Of a DNA stretch of 64,000 bases, positions 10,680 to 18,596 are shown in pieces. Origin of the DNA: Streptomyces sp. AV19 (lineage in GTDB: Bacteria; Actinomycetota; Actinomycetes; Streptomycetales; Streptomycetaceae); contig NZ_JAEAMR010000007.1 in assembly GCF_015999245.1 (NCBI RefSeq), forward strand, positions 108,806 through 172,805, in the 5' to 3' direction. Both the position numbers and the translations under genes were made by a program. The notes beneath the pieces were generated by a model. It made no database searches. It had not been told where the DNA came from and saw only the letters and a program-made list of their open reading frames with translations. Each line of letters begins with the position of its first letter. The first letter of the stretch is position 1.

Positions 10680-10715
10680 GAGGGCCCCGGCTCCTGGAAC
10701 GGAGCCGGGGCCCTC
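10680..10715. terminator. bidirectional terminator
   Basis: A perfect 15-bp stem (GAGGGCCCCGGCTCC / GGAGCCGGGGCCCTC) with a 6-base loop between convergent genes. Confidence 0.88.
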
Positions 10716-10730
10716 ACCGGACGTGCACGC

Positions 10731-11228
10731 TCACGCGTCGAGGACCTGGCCCTCGCGCCGCACCACCGGCGGCTCCACGCTCCACGGGAAGTTGATCCAC
10801 TCGTCGGTGCGCTTCCAGATGTACTCGCACTTCACCAGCGAGTGCGACTTCTCGTAGATCACCGCGCTGCGGACCTCGGCGACGTGCTCGAGGCAGAAGT
10901 CGTGGACGAGCTTCAGCGTCTTGCCGGTGTCGGCGACGTCGTCCGCGATCAGGACTTTCTTGTTGGAGAAGTCGATCGCGTTCGGGACGGGCGCCAGCAT
11001 GACCGGCATCTCCAGGGTGGAGCCCACGCCGGTGTAGAACTCCACGTTCACGAGGTGGATGTTCTTGCAGTCCAGCGCGTAGGCGAGGCCACCGGCGACG
11101 AAGACGCCGCCGCGCGCGATGGAGAGGATGATGTCCGGCTCGTAGCCGTCGTCCGCGATGGTCTGCGCCAGCTCACGGATGGCCTGCCCGAAGATCGGGT
11201 AGGTCAGGTTCTCGCGGATGTCACTCAC
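10731..11228 (-). CDS. phosphoribosyltransferase (purine salvage type)
   Basis: 165 residues, type I phosphoribosyltransferase fold. The PRPP-binding loop VLIADDVADTGKTL lies at about residues 89-102. ILSIARGGVFVAGGLAYAL at 31-49 is the pyrophosphate-loop region. The size and the WKRTDEWINFPW C-terminus resemble Gpt-like xanthine/hypoxanthine transferases; the exact base is not certain. GTG at 11228 (VSDIRENLTYPIFG) fits the family N-terminus and follows AAGG. It lies 20 bases downstream of dcd on the same strand, so both may form a nucleotide-metabolism operon. Confidence 0.85.
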   Translation of the reverse strand: MSDIRENLTYPIFGQAIRELAQTIADDGYEPDIILSIARGGVFVAGGLAYALDCKNIHLVNVEFYTGVGSTLEMPVMLAPVPNAIDFSNKKVLIADDVADTGKTLKLVHDFCLEHVAEVRSAVIYEKSHSLVKCEYIWKRTDEWINFPWSVEPPVVRREGQVLDA

Positions 11229-11248
11229 TGTTGCTCGCCTTGCTCTGC

Positions 11249-11824
11249 TCAGACCTGGGTTCGGTGGAAGTTCTGGAAGGACCGCGAGGGTGTCGGCCCG
11301 CGCTGCCCCTGGTAGCGGGAACCGTGCTTGGCGGACCCGTACGGGTGCTCGACCGGCGAGGTCAGCCGGAACATGCACAGCTGGCCGATCTTCATGCCCG
11401 GCCAGAGCTTGATCGGGAGCGTCGCCATGTTCGACAGCTCCAGCGTCACGTGCCCGGAGAAGCCCGGGTCGATGAAGCCGGCCGTGGAATGCGTGAGCAG
11501 CCCGAGCCGGCCGAGGCTGGACTTGCCCTCCAGCCGCGAGGCGACGTCATCGGGGAGCGTGATGACCTCGTACGTCGAGGCCAGCACGAACTCGCCGGGG
11601 TGCAGGATGAACGCCTCGTCCCCCTCCGGCACCACCTCGCGCGTGAGGTCCGCCTGCTCCACGGCGGGGTCGATGTGCGGGTACCGGTGATTCTCGAACA
11701 CCCGGAAGTAGCGGTCCAGCCGTACGTCGATGCTCGACGGCTGCACCATCGACGCGTCGTACGGATCGATCTTCACCCGCCCGGCGTCGATCTCGGCCCG
11801 GATGTCCTTGTCTGAGAGAAGCAC
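11249..11824 (-). CDS. dcd: dCTP deaminase
   Basis: 191 residues, full family length. It deaminates dCTP to dUTP for dTMP synthesis; some actinobacterial members are bifunctional and also release pyrophosphate. Signatures are [16 protein letters not shown] near residue 28, [20 protein letters not shown] near 110 and the catalytic Glu in HVTLELSN just after. The C-terminus closes with [15 protein letters not shown], the usual nucleotide-gating tail. GTG start (VLLSDKDIR). Confidence 0.96.
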   Translation of the reverse strand: MLLSDKDIRAEIDAGRVKIDPYDASMVQPSSIDVRLDRYFRVFENHRYPHIDPAVEQADLTREVVPEGDEAFILHPGEFVLASTYEVITLPDDVASRLEGKSSLGRLGLLTHSTAGFIDPGFSGHVTLELSNMATLPIKLWPGMKIGQLCMFRLTSPVEHPYGSAKHGSRYQGQRGPTPSRSFQNFHRTQV

Positions 11825-11855
11825 GGGTCGAGGATACGCGGAGACGGAGCACGAC

Positions 11856-11886
11856 GCGGGCCCGGTCCGAGGGGGACCGGGCCCGC
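11856..11886 (-). terminator. hairpin terminator after the small zinc-ribbon gene
   Basis: A perfect 13-bp stem (GCGGGCCCGGTCC / GGACCGGGCCCGC) with a 5-base loop, between the 54-aa gene and dcd on the same strand. Confidence 0.8.
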
Positions 11887-11908
11887 GAGGCCGTTCACCG
11901 CTTTATGA

Positions 11909-12073
11909 TCAACGCTTCCGGTGCGCCACGGGCACCGAGTGCCGGAGCCGGGCGCAGCGCGGGCAGCGCAGCAGCCGCCCGGGGCCGAGCCGCCCGGGAC
12001 CGAGGTTCTGCATCGGGAACGAAGCGGTGCTGAACACGTGCCCTTCGGCACAACGGACGACGGTGCGCTCCAT
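11909..12073 (-). CDS. 54-residue small zinc-ribbon-like protein
   Basis: A short gene reading MERTVVRCAEGHVFSTASFP at its N-terminus and LLRCPRCARLRHSVPVAHRK near the end. CAEGH near residue 8 and CPRC near residue 39 can bind one zinc ion. I recall near-identical small proteins in many streptomycetes, but no function is known to me. Basic C-terminus. AAGGGA lies 6 bases before the ATG. It stands alone, upstream of dcd and behind its own terminator. Confidence 0.75.
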   Translation of the reverse strand: MERTVVRCAEGHVFSTASFPMQNLGPGRLGPGRLLRCPRCARLRHSVPVAHRKR

Positions 12074-12302
12074 CGAGTCCCTTTCCCATGGACGTGAAAG
12101 ACAAAAGCCACATTAGGGGATGTATAGGACGTGCCCCTACCCGGCACTCCCGCCGCCCCCGGACGGGCTGTCCGCGCCACACGGTACGCCCCAACTCCCG
12201 TCCCCCACGCCCGCGTCCCCCTCCTGTGCGCTCCCCTTCCACACCACCCCCGCAAGCAGAAAAGGCCCCTCGCGACAGATGCGCGGGGAGCCTCGGATGG
12301 GG

Positions 12303-12308
12303 TAGAGT
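12303..12308 (+). promoter_or_regulatory. possible -10 element of the tRNA-Gly gene
   Basis: TAGAGT, about 34 bases upstream of the mature tRNA 5' end. No convincing -35 element was recognised. Confidence 0.3.
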
Positions 12309-12341
12309 GTGCGACGATGCGACGCCTTGAGGGGCGTCCTC

Positions 12342-12412
12342 GCGGGCGTAGTTTAATGGTAGAACATGAGCTTCCCAAGCTCAGAGCGCGAGTTCGATTC
12401 TCGTCGCCCGCT
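12342..12412 (+). tRNA. tRNA-Gly (anticodon CCC)
   Basis: 71 bases. The acceptor stem GCGGGCG pairs with CGCCCGC, with discriminator T. D arm with AATGGTAG. The anticodon stem TGAGC/GCTCA encloses loop TTCCCAA, giving anticodon CCC. The T arm GCGAG-TTCGATT-CTCGT contains the GTTCGATTC signature. No encoded CCA. A terminator follows 8 bases downstream. Confidence 0.96.
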
Positions 12413-12420
12413 CTTGATGA

Positions 12421-12451
12421 AAGGCCCAGGTCAGCGACCTGGGTCTTTTTC
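12421..12451 (+). terminator. intrinsic terminator of tRNA-Gly
   Basis: CCCAGGTC-AGC-GACCTGGG stem, extended by A/T pairs, ending in TCTTTTT. It overlaps the last codons of the universal stress protein gene on the other strand. Confidence 0.88.
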
Positions 12452-13045
12452 ATTGTCTTCTTGATTGCTGTCTTCTTCGTTGCCGTCTTCTTCGTTGCCC
12501 CGATGACTCGGGGGCTCCGCGGCATCGGCGCGCCCCAACTCCTCCGGGATCAGCCCCGGTTCAGGCGGTGCCGGGGGAAGCGTGGAGGCGGCCGGGGGCG
12601 GGGACGGCCAGACGAGGAGGAGCGGGCAGGGGGCGTGGTCCACGACGAAGCGAGTGGCGGGGGCGAGGCTGCGGGGGCCCAGGCGGGTGCGGTCGCCGTC
12701 GCGGGCCACGACGAGGAGGTCGGCGCCTTCCGCGGCGGCGACGACTTCGCGCTCGGGGACCCCGGCCCGCGCCGCGCGGGAGCACGGGCGGCCCAGGTGC
12801 CCGGCGGCGGCCGCGAGGAGTTCGCCGGCCGAGGCGGCCGCCGCCCGCTCCATGCGGGTGCCCGGGTCGCGTTCCGGCCGGCCGCGGCCGAGGAGGTGGG
12901 CGAAGGCGCCGTGGGCGGCCTCGGTGACGTCGGCCTCGGACACGTGGAGCAGGACGACGTCCGTGCCGTCCGGTACGTGGGTGCGGGCGGCGGCGACGGC
13001 CGCGCGCCAGGTGCCCTCGGTGATCCAGACGATGACGGCCACCAC
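12431..13045 (-). CDS. universal stress protein family protein with acidic repeat tail
   Basis: 204 residues. Residues 1-145 form a UspA-like fold: VVAVIVWITEGTW at the N-terminus, ADLLVVARDGDRTRLGPRSLAPATRFVVDHAPCPLLLV at the end of the domain (a variant of the G-2x-G-9x-G-S/T loop). The last 30 residues are an acidic tail with an exact GNEED-GNEED duplication (15-bp tandem repeat at 12471-12500). The gene starts 6 bases after the permease stop, so the two are probably one operon. GTG at 13045 or the next GTG at 13042; the latter is better spaced from GGAG. Confidence 0.75.
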   Translation of the reverse strand: MVAVIVWITEGTWRAAVAAARTHVPDGTDVVLLHVSEADVTEAAHGAFAHLLGRGRPERDPGTRMERAAAASAGELLAAAAGHLGRPCSRAARAGVPEREVVAAAEGADLLVVARDGDRTRLGPRSLAPATRFVVDHAPCPLLLVWPSPPPAASTLPPAPPEPGLIPEELGRADAAEPPSHRGNEEDGNEEDSNQEDNEKDPGR

Positions 13046-13051
13046 GGCTCC

Positions 13052-14305
13052 TCAGCCTCCGACGACCTGCGACGCGCCCCACAATGCCACCACCGCGACG
13101 ACGAGCCCGGCAGGCACGGTGAGCAGGCCGAGCCGGGTGAACTCCCCGAGATCCACCCGCCGGTCGTGGGCGTGCACGACGCGCCGCCACAGCAGCGTGG
13201 CCAGCGAACCGGCGTAGGTGAGGTTGGGGCCGATGTTCACCCCGGTCAGCGTGGCGAGGACGGCGGCGGGGCCCGAGGGCGCCGTCAGCGGCAGGAGCAC
13301 CAGGACGGCGGGGAGGTTGTTGACGACGTTCGCCAGGACGGCCGCCAGGGCCGCGACGCCGAGCAGCGCGGGCAGCGACGTGCCGTCCGGGACGAGGCGC
13401 CCGAGACCGGTGTCGAGCCCGTTGTCGACCACCGCCCGGACGACGATCCCCAGCGCCAGGACGAAGGCGAGGAACAGCGGCGAGGCGGCGCGGACGATTC
13501 CGGCGGGCGTGGTGCGGCGCGCGGCCAGGGAGCGGACGGCCAGGACCAGCGCGCCGGCCAGGGCCGCCCAGGCCGGGTCCGCGCCGAGCGCCGGGGCGAG
13601 GACGAAACCGCCCAGCGTGCAGGCCACGGTGGCCAGGACGAACACGGGCGTCCTCGGGGTTCCGGTATGCGGCGCGAGTGACTCCTCCATCAGGTCGCGG
13701 GCGAAGAAGCGGCGGAAGACGGCGTACTCGACGGCGATCGCCGCCAGCCAGGGCAGGGCCATCAGCGCGGCGAACCGGGTGAAGCCCAGCCCGCTCGCGG
13801 CGAAGCCCAGCAGGTTGGTCAGGTTGGAGACGGGCAGCAGCAGCGACGCCGTGTTCGACAGGTGCGTGCACGCGAAGACGTGCGGCTTCGACCGCACCCC
13901 GAGGCGCCGGGCGGTGACGAACACCACCGGGGTCAGCAGCACCACGGTGGCGTCCAGGCTCAGCACCGCCGTGGTCACCGACGCGACCAGGAAGACCTGC
14001 CCGAGCAGGCGGCGCGGCCGTCCGCCCGAGGCGCGCGCCATCCAGGCCCCGCAGGCGCGGAACAGCCCCTCGCCGTCGCAGAGTTCGGCGATCACCAGCA
14101 CCGCCGCCAGGAAGCCGGCCACCGGTGCCAGCCGCTCCGCTTCTTCGGCCGCGTGCTCCCACGGGATCAGCCCCGCGCCCACGACGACCACCGCGGCCGG
14201 GACCGCCGCCACCGCTTCCGGCAGGCCTCGGGGACGCACGACGGCGAAGGCCAGCACCCCGACGAGCAGGGCGAGGGACAGGGCTTCCGCGAGCGGCGCG
14301 TTCAG
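13052..14305 (-). CDS. ArsB/SLC13-type permease
   Basis: About 417 residues and 10-12 membrane helices. The C-terminal half carries NVVNNLPAVLVLLPL and TGVNIGPNLTYAGSLATLLW, hallmarks of the ArsB/NhaD ion transporter superfamily; DATVVLLTPVVF is the matching motif of the first half. The substrate is unknown; arsenite or a dicarboxylate/anion are possible. No ATG or GTG precedes the first helix in frame. The best start is an unusual CTG (CTG-AAC-GCG-CCG), with GGAGGA 7 bases upstream. A 17-codon ORF ends in a TGA overlapping this CTG. Confidence 0.75.
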   Translation of the reverse strand: MNAPLAEALSLALLVGVLAFAVVRPRGLPEAVAAVPAAVVVVGAGLIPWEHAAEEAERLAPVAGFLAAVLVIAELCDGEGLFRACGAWMARASGGRPRRLLGQVFLVASVTTAVLSLDATVVLLTPVVFVTARRLGVRSKPHVFACTHLSNTASLLLPVSNLTNLLGFAASGLGFTRFAALMALPWLAAIAVEYAVFRRFFARDLMEESLAPHTGTPRTPVFVLATVACTLGGFVLAPALGADPAWAALAGALVLAVRSLAARRTTPAGIVRAASPLFLAFVLALGIVVRAVVDNGLDTGLGRLVPDGTSLPALLGVAALAAVLANVVNNLPAVLVLLPLTAPSGPAAVLATLTGVNIGPNLTYAGSLATLLWRRVVHAHDRRVDLGEFTRLGLLTVPAGLVVAVVALWGASQVVGG

Positions 14306-14440
14306 GGCGGGATCCTCCAGGTCCTCCGGTGCGCGAACGGGTCCGAGGGCCTCATGGAACCAGACCCGGCCCCTCCCGCCCGGCCGATGCGGCCGGTCCG
14401 TCGACGGCCCTGCCTTTACCCTTGGGGCCGCCGATGGCGA

Positions 14441-14479
14441 AACGACGTACAGGAACGACGTACGGGAACGACGTACAGG
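14441..14479. repeat. three tandem 13-bp repeats upstream of the kinase gene
   Basis: AACGACGTACAGG, AACGACGTACGGG, AACGACGTACAGG in direct tandem, ending 19 bases before the GTG of the Ser/Thr kinase. They could be an operator array or replication slippage. Confidence 0.9.
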
Positions 14480-14497
14480 GACGGAACGGAGCGTGCG

Positions 14498-16165
14498 GTG
14501 ACGGCGGGGGAGACGAACGGCGACGAGCTGATAGGCACGGCGCTCGGGGGGCGTTACCGGGTGACCGCGACGATCGGGCGCGGCGGCATGGGCGTGGTCG
14601 CCCGGGCGGTGGACGAACTGCTGAACAGGGAGGTCGCCGTCAAGGTCCTGCGGGCCTTCACCGACGCCTCCGCGGCCGAACTGGCCGATCTGCGGGCCCG
14701 GATGCAACGCGAGGCGCAGGCCGCCGCCCGCATCCGGCACGGCGGCGTGGTCACCGTGCACGACGTGACCGAGGAGCAGGGCCTTCCGGTCATCGTCATG
14801 GAACTCGTCGACGGACCCTCGCTCGACGACGTGCTGACGGAGCGTGGCGCGCTGGAGCCGCACGAGGCCGCGGCGATCGGCGCCGAGCTGATGGACGCGC
14901 TCGACGCCGCGCACCGGGCCGGCGTGCTGCACCGGGACGTCAAGCCGGCGAACGTGCTGCTGGAGCGGGGCGGACGGGTCGTGCTCACCGACTTCGGCAT
15001 CGCCAGCATGGAGGCCGGCGACGAGGCCATGGACAAGCTGACCCGCAGCGGGCAGCTCGTCGGCTCCCTCGACTACCTCCCGCCGGAGCGCGCGCAGGGC
15101 AGGGAGCCCGGCCCCGCGTCGGACATCTGGTCGCTGGGCATGACGCTGTACGCGGCGGTGGAGGGCACCTCGCCGTTCCGCCGGACCTCCGTGTGGTCCA
15201 CCTTGTCGGCGATCGTCACCGAGCCCCTGCCGGAGCCCCGGCGGGCGGGGCCGCTCGCGCCGGTGCTGCGGGCGCTGATGGCGAAGGAACCGGAGAGCCG
15301 GCCGACCGCCGACCAGGCGCGCGGGATGCTGGCGCGGGTGGCCGCGGGCGGGACGGCGAACACGGCGGCACCGGCGCCCACTCCGACGGAGGTCACCGCC
15401 CCGGCGCCGCCGCCCGGTTTCGGTGCCGCGCCGCCCTTCCACCGGCCCTCGCCGCCGCCTCCGGCGCCCGTCGTGCCGGTCGTGCCCGTCGCGGGCCCCG
15501 CTCCGGGCGCCGGCCGCGCCGCGTCCGGCCGTGGGCGGCGGCGCGGCCGTGCCCTCGTCGCGGCGGCGGCCGCGGCCGTCGTGCTCGCCGGGGGCGGCGT
15601 GACCTACGCGCTGGTCGGCGCCAAGGACGACAAGGACGCCAAGGGCGGGACGAGCGGTACGGAAGCGCAGGCGGCGCCCACCGCGGCCGGTTCCCCGGCG
15701 GGCGGCGGCAGGACGGACGAGGGCGGAACGATCATCGGCGGGACCGCCTCGGCCTCCCCGTCCCCTGCCCGGAGCACGGCCTCGCCCGGAAAGCCGTCCG
15801 CCACGCCCTCGCGCACGCCGGCGTCCCCCTCGGCCAAGGCGAGCCCGACGAAGGCCAAGCCCTCCGCCACGAAGGCCAAGCCCGGCTCCGTGTCGAAGAG
15901 TTGCGGCGGGTGGACCCACCGCGACCCGAAGCCGGGGACCTACGGTTACCTGTCCGGCGACTACCACCTGGTGACGGGCCCGTACCAGGCGTGCTCCTCC
16001 GTGGCGCGGGTCAAGGCGGGCAAGAAGCTCTGGTACCACTGCTCCGTCGTCAACGCCCATGGCAACACGTGGATTTACGCACGCGTGGAGGGGACGAAGA
16101 CCGCGGGCTGGATGTCGGCCGACAACCTCACGCGCGAGAGCGGCCGGCCGGTCACCTGCACCTGA
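14498..16165 (+). CDS. transmembrane serine/threonine protein kinase
   Basis: 555 residues, Hanks-type kinase. Kinase motifs: IGRGGMGVV near residue 27, AVKVL lysine near 49, HRDVKPANVLL near 147, DFGIASM near 167 and a PPERAQG activation-segment motif. A Pro/Ala-rich juxtamembrane region leads to one membrane helix at about 350-371. The extracellular part is Ser/Thr/Pro/Lys-rich, then about 85 residues with Cys and Trp (CGGWTHRDPKPG to ADNLTRESGRPVTCT) that look like a small SH3-like domain, not PASTA repeats. GTG start with GGAG 6 bases upstream. Divergent from the permease gene. Confidence 0.9.
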   Translation: MTAGETNGDELIGTALGGRYRVTATIGRGGMGVVARAVDELLNREVAVKVLRAFTDASAAELADLRARMQREAQAAARIRHGGVVTVHDVTEEQGLPVIVMELVDGPSLDDVLTERGALEPHEAAAIGAELMDALDAAHRAGVLHRDVKPANVLLERGGRVVLTDFGIASMEAGDEAMDKLTRSGQLVGSLDYLPPERAQGREPGPASDIWSLGMTLYAAVEGTSPFRRTSVWSTLSAIVTEPLPEPRRAGPLAPVLRALMAKEPESRPTADQARGMLARVAAGGTANTAAPAPTPTEVTAPAPPPGFGAAPPFHRPSPPPPAPVVPVVPVAGPAPGAGRAASGRGRRRGRALVAAAAAAVVLAGGGVTYALVGAKDDKDAKGGTSGTEAQAAPTAAGSPAGGGRTDEGGTIIGGTASASPSPARSTASPGKPSATPSRTPASPSAKASPTKAKPSATKAKPGSVSKSCGGWTHRDPKPGTYGYLSGDYHLVTGPYQACSSVARVKAGKKLWYHCSVVNAHGNTWIYARVEGTKTAGWMSADNLTRESGRPVTCT

Positions 16166-16170
16166 GGGGA

Positions 16171-16189
16171 CGGGCCCGCGCGGGGCCCG
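16171..16189 (+). terminator. short hairpin after the kinase gene
   Basis: CGGGCCC-5-base loop-GGGCCCG, 5 bases after the stop codon. Confidence 0.6.
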
Positions 16190-16310
16190 CGGCGTGACCG
16201 TCCATGACCGGGAGCGGTACCGGCGGTACGTCGCCCGGCTCCTGCCGGCGCGAAGGCGTCGTCCTGCCGGCCGGGGCACCGGACCGCTCCGACCCCGTCC
16301 GAAGCGCCGT

Positions 16311-17504
16311 TCAGAGCCCGTCCGGCAGCAGGCGCAGGGCGCAGAGGGCCAGGGCCAGGTCCGCGACGGACCGGGGGTCGGCCAGGGAGCGGCCGGTGAG
16401 GTCCTCCAGTCTGCGCAGGCGGTAGCGGACGGTGTTGGGGTGGCAGTACAGGAGGCGGGCGGCCGCGGCGGCCGAGCCGCCCGCGGCGAACCAGCGCTCC
16501 AGGGTGTCCAGCAGGCGGTCGCGTTCGGCGGCCGGCAGGGCGCGCACCCGGCCCAGGACGGTGCCGGCGATACGGCCGGCCTCCTCCGGGGCCGCCGCGA
16601 CCAGCAGGGACACGGGACTGTCAGTGAACCGGGCCACCCCCGGGGCCCGCCCGCCCGGCCCGGTCAGGGCCAGCCGGGCCAGGCGCAGGGCCCGGGGGGT
16701 CTCCCCCAGCGCCCGGTAGGGCGGGCTGACGCCGACGCGGGAGGAGGCGGCACGGTCGAGGACGCCCAGGGCCGCCCCCTCGGCGTCCGGCGCGCGGAGC
16801 GCGACGACGCCGATCCGGAGGCCGGGCAGCAGGCGCCAGGCCGAGCGGGCGCCCTCGGCCTGGAGGCGGGGTTCGATGCCGGGCAGGGCCTCCCGGCCCG
16901 GGGCGGGCACCTCGGCGGCCACCACGACGAACGTCCCCTCGGTGGGCAGCCCGAGCGCGTGGGCCGCCTCCCAGAGGGTGGTCCGGTCGGTGAGCAGCCC
17001 GGTGAACAGGGCCTCGACCAGGGCGGATCGTTCCCGTTCGCGCTGCAGCGTCATCTCCGTGGCCGCCTCGCGGTACGCGTCGCCGGACGCCGCCGCCAGC
17101 CCCTCCTTGACCCACCACGCGGCCAGCGCGGTGACGCTCTCCACGGTGACCCCGTCGGCCGCGCTCACCTCGGCGGCCAGCGCCGACCAGAGGAACTCGG
17201 AGCCGACGCGGTAGGCGTGCAGCAGCTCGGCCAGCGGCACCCCCCGGCGGGCGCCGTCCCGGCCGGTCCGCCGGGCCGACTCCATCCCCGCGCCGCGCCC
17301 GTGCGCCAACTGCCCCAGCACCAACTCGGCATTGCGCCGGCACGACCCCAGGAGCTCGTCGGAGGGCACGCGTTCTTCACTGCCGTAGTACGCCACTTCG
17401 GCCCTTATGCGGCGGACCATGCCCTCGGCGAGGGCGGGCGCACGCGCCAGCAGCGCGGCCGCGGCGGGGGCGACCTCGGGCGGCGGTCCGGGGGCGCTGC
17501 TCAT
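16311..17504 (-). CDS. PucR/CdaR-family transcriptional regulator
   Basis: 397 residues. The N-terminal part (residues 30-140) is the helical sensor domain common in streptomycete PucR-like regulators. The middle resembles the GGDEF-like CdaR fold. The C-terminus holds a helix-turn-helix of the HTH_30 type: TLERWFAAGGSAAAAARLLY, then CHPNTVRYRLRRLEDLTGRS near residues 345-385. The ligand is unknown. ATG at MSSAPGPPPE. The gene is divergent from the secreted lipase gene, 177 bases away, which it may control. Confidence 0.88.
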   Translation of the reverse strand: MSSAPGPPPEVAPAAAALLARAPALAEGMVRRIRAEVAYYGSEERVPSDELLGSCRRNAELVLGQLAHGRGAGMESARRTGRDGARRGVPLAELLHAYRVGSEFLWSALAAEVSAADGVTVESVTALAAWWVKEGLAAASGDAYREAATEMTLQRERERSALVEALFTGLLTDRTTLWEAAHALGLPTEGTFVVVAAEVPAPGREALPGIEPRLQAEGARSAWRLLPGLRIGVVALRAPDAEGAALGVLDRAASSRVGVSPPYRALGETPRALRLARLALTGPGGRAPGVARFTDSPVSLLVAAAPEEAGRIAGTVLGRVRALPAAERDRLLDTLERWFAAGGSAAAAARLLYCHPNTVRYRLRRLEDLTGRSLADPRSVADLALALCALRLLPDGL

Positions 17505-17681
17505 GACCGGCAGGTTACAAAGCCGCGCCCGGCAAGGGGTGTTGTTGTGCCCGGGGACAACGGGACGTCCGCGTTCCTGTGCTCCCGCACATGGCTCACG
17601 GGACGGTGCGCCACGACGATACCGGCAACGTTACCGGCCGGTTTCGTCCCACCGCTCCCCTCACCCTCCCCAGGAGGAACC

Positions 17682-18596
17682 GTGCCCAGAGCCGCATCGA
17701 AGCCCGCCAATCACCGCACGGCGACGCGAGGTTGGCGTTCCGCCCTGACCGGCGGCGCCCTCCTCTCCACCGCCCTCGCTCCCTGGGCCGTCCCCGCCCA
17801 CGCCGCGGACGCGCCCGTCGGCGGCAGGTACGTCGCGCTCGGGGACTCCTACGCCGCCGGCGCCGGGATACCCGCCCAGTCCGGCGGCCTGTGCCTGCGT
17901 TCCGACCACAACTACGGCCGCCTCGTGGCCGCGGCCCTCCGCAGCGCCGCGCACCAGGACGTGACCTGCGCCGCCGCCAAGGTCAGCGCGCTGACCGCGA
18001 CCCAGACCGACGCCGGGATACCCGTCAACGGCCCCCAACTGGACGCTGTTTCACGTGAAACCAGCCTGGTCACGCTCACCGTCGGCGGCAACGACCTCGG
18101 CACCTCGGACCTCGGGTTCGTGGACGTCGTGGCCGCCTGCACCGCCCTGGCCCCGACGAGCCCCTTCGGCGCGCCCTGCCGCGACCACTACAAGGACACC
18201 CTCGGCCGACGCCTCGACGCCGCCGCACCCCGGCTGACGCAGGCGCTGCGGACGATCCGTGAACGGGCCCCGCACGCCCGGGTGCTCGTGACCGGCTACC
18301 CGTCGTTGATCCCCGCCGACGCGAAGAAGTGCGTCGGCAAGCTGCCGGTCACCACCGGCGACGTCGCGTACCTGCGGTCCGTCCTCGGCGACCTCAACTC
18401 CATGGTGTCGCGCGCCGCGGAGGGCGGCGGCGCCACGTACGTCGACACCCTGGGACCGACGGAGGGTCACGACGGCTGCTCGGCCGACCCGTGGATCCAG
18501 GGCCTCGTCCCGACGTCCCCCACCCTGCCGCTGCACCCCGACGCCACCGGCGAACGCGTCATGGCCGACGCGGTACTGCGCACCCTCGGCCGCTGA
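17682..18596 (+). CDS. secreted SGNH/GDSL-family lipase or esterase
   Basis: 304 residues with a signal peptide ending near AHAAD (residue 43). SGNH blocks: GDSYAAGAG with the nucleophile Ser at 56, Gly in the ITAT-like segment, GGND near residue 130, and the catalytic His in LPLHPDATGE near the C-terminus. Six cysteines fit the three disulfides of the Streptomyces scabies esterase / S. coelicolor lipase group. GTG start with AGGAGG 6 bases upstream. Its stop codon TGA directly abuts the stop of the next, convergent gene (TGATCA). Confidence 0.92.
   Translation: MPRAASKPANHRTATRGWRSALTGGALLSTALAPWAVPAHAADAPVGGRYVALGDSYAAGAGIPAQSGGLCLRSDHNYGRLVAAALRSAAHQDVTCAAAKVSALTATQTDAGIPVNGPQLDAVSRETSLVTLTVGGNDLGTSDLGFVDVVAACTALAPTSPFGAPCRDHYKDTLGRRLDAAAPRLTQALRTIRERAPHARVLVTGYPSLIPADAKKCVGKLPVTTGDVAYLRSVLGDLNSMVSRAAEGGGATYVDTLGPTEGHDGCSADPWIQGLVPTSPTLPLHPDATGERVMADAVLRTLGR

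Noticed and set aside
14306-16279. Long upstream extension of the permease frame opposite the kinase gene
   Set aside because: It is the antisense of the kinase coding sequence; no conserved permease sequence is present there.
16195-16310. Small plus-strand gene after the kinase
   Set aside because: The frame is very Arg/Pro-rich, runs on antisense through the PucR gene and has no ribosome binding site.
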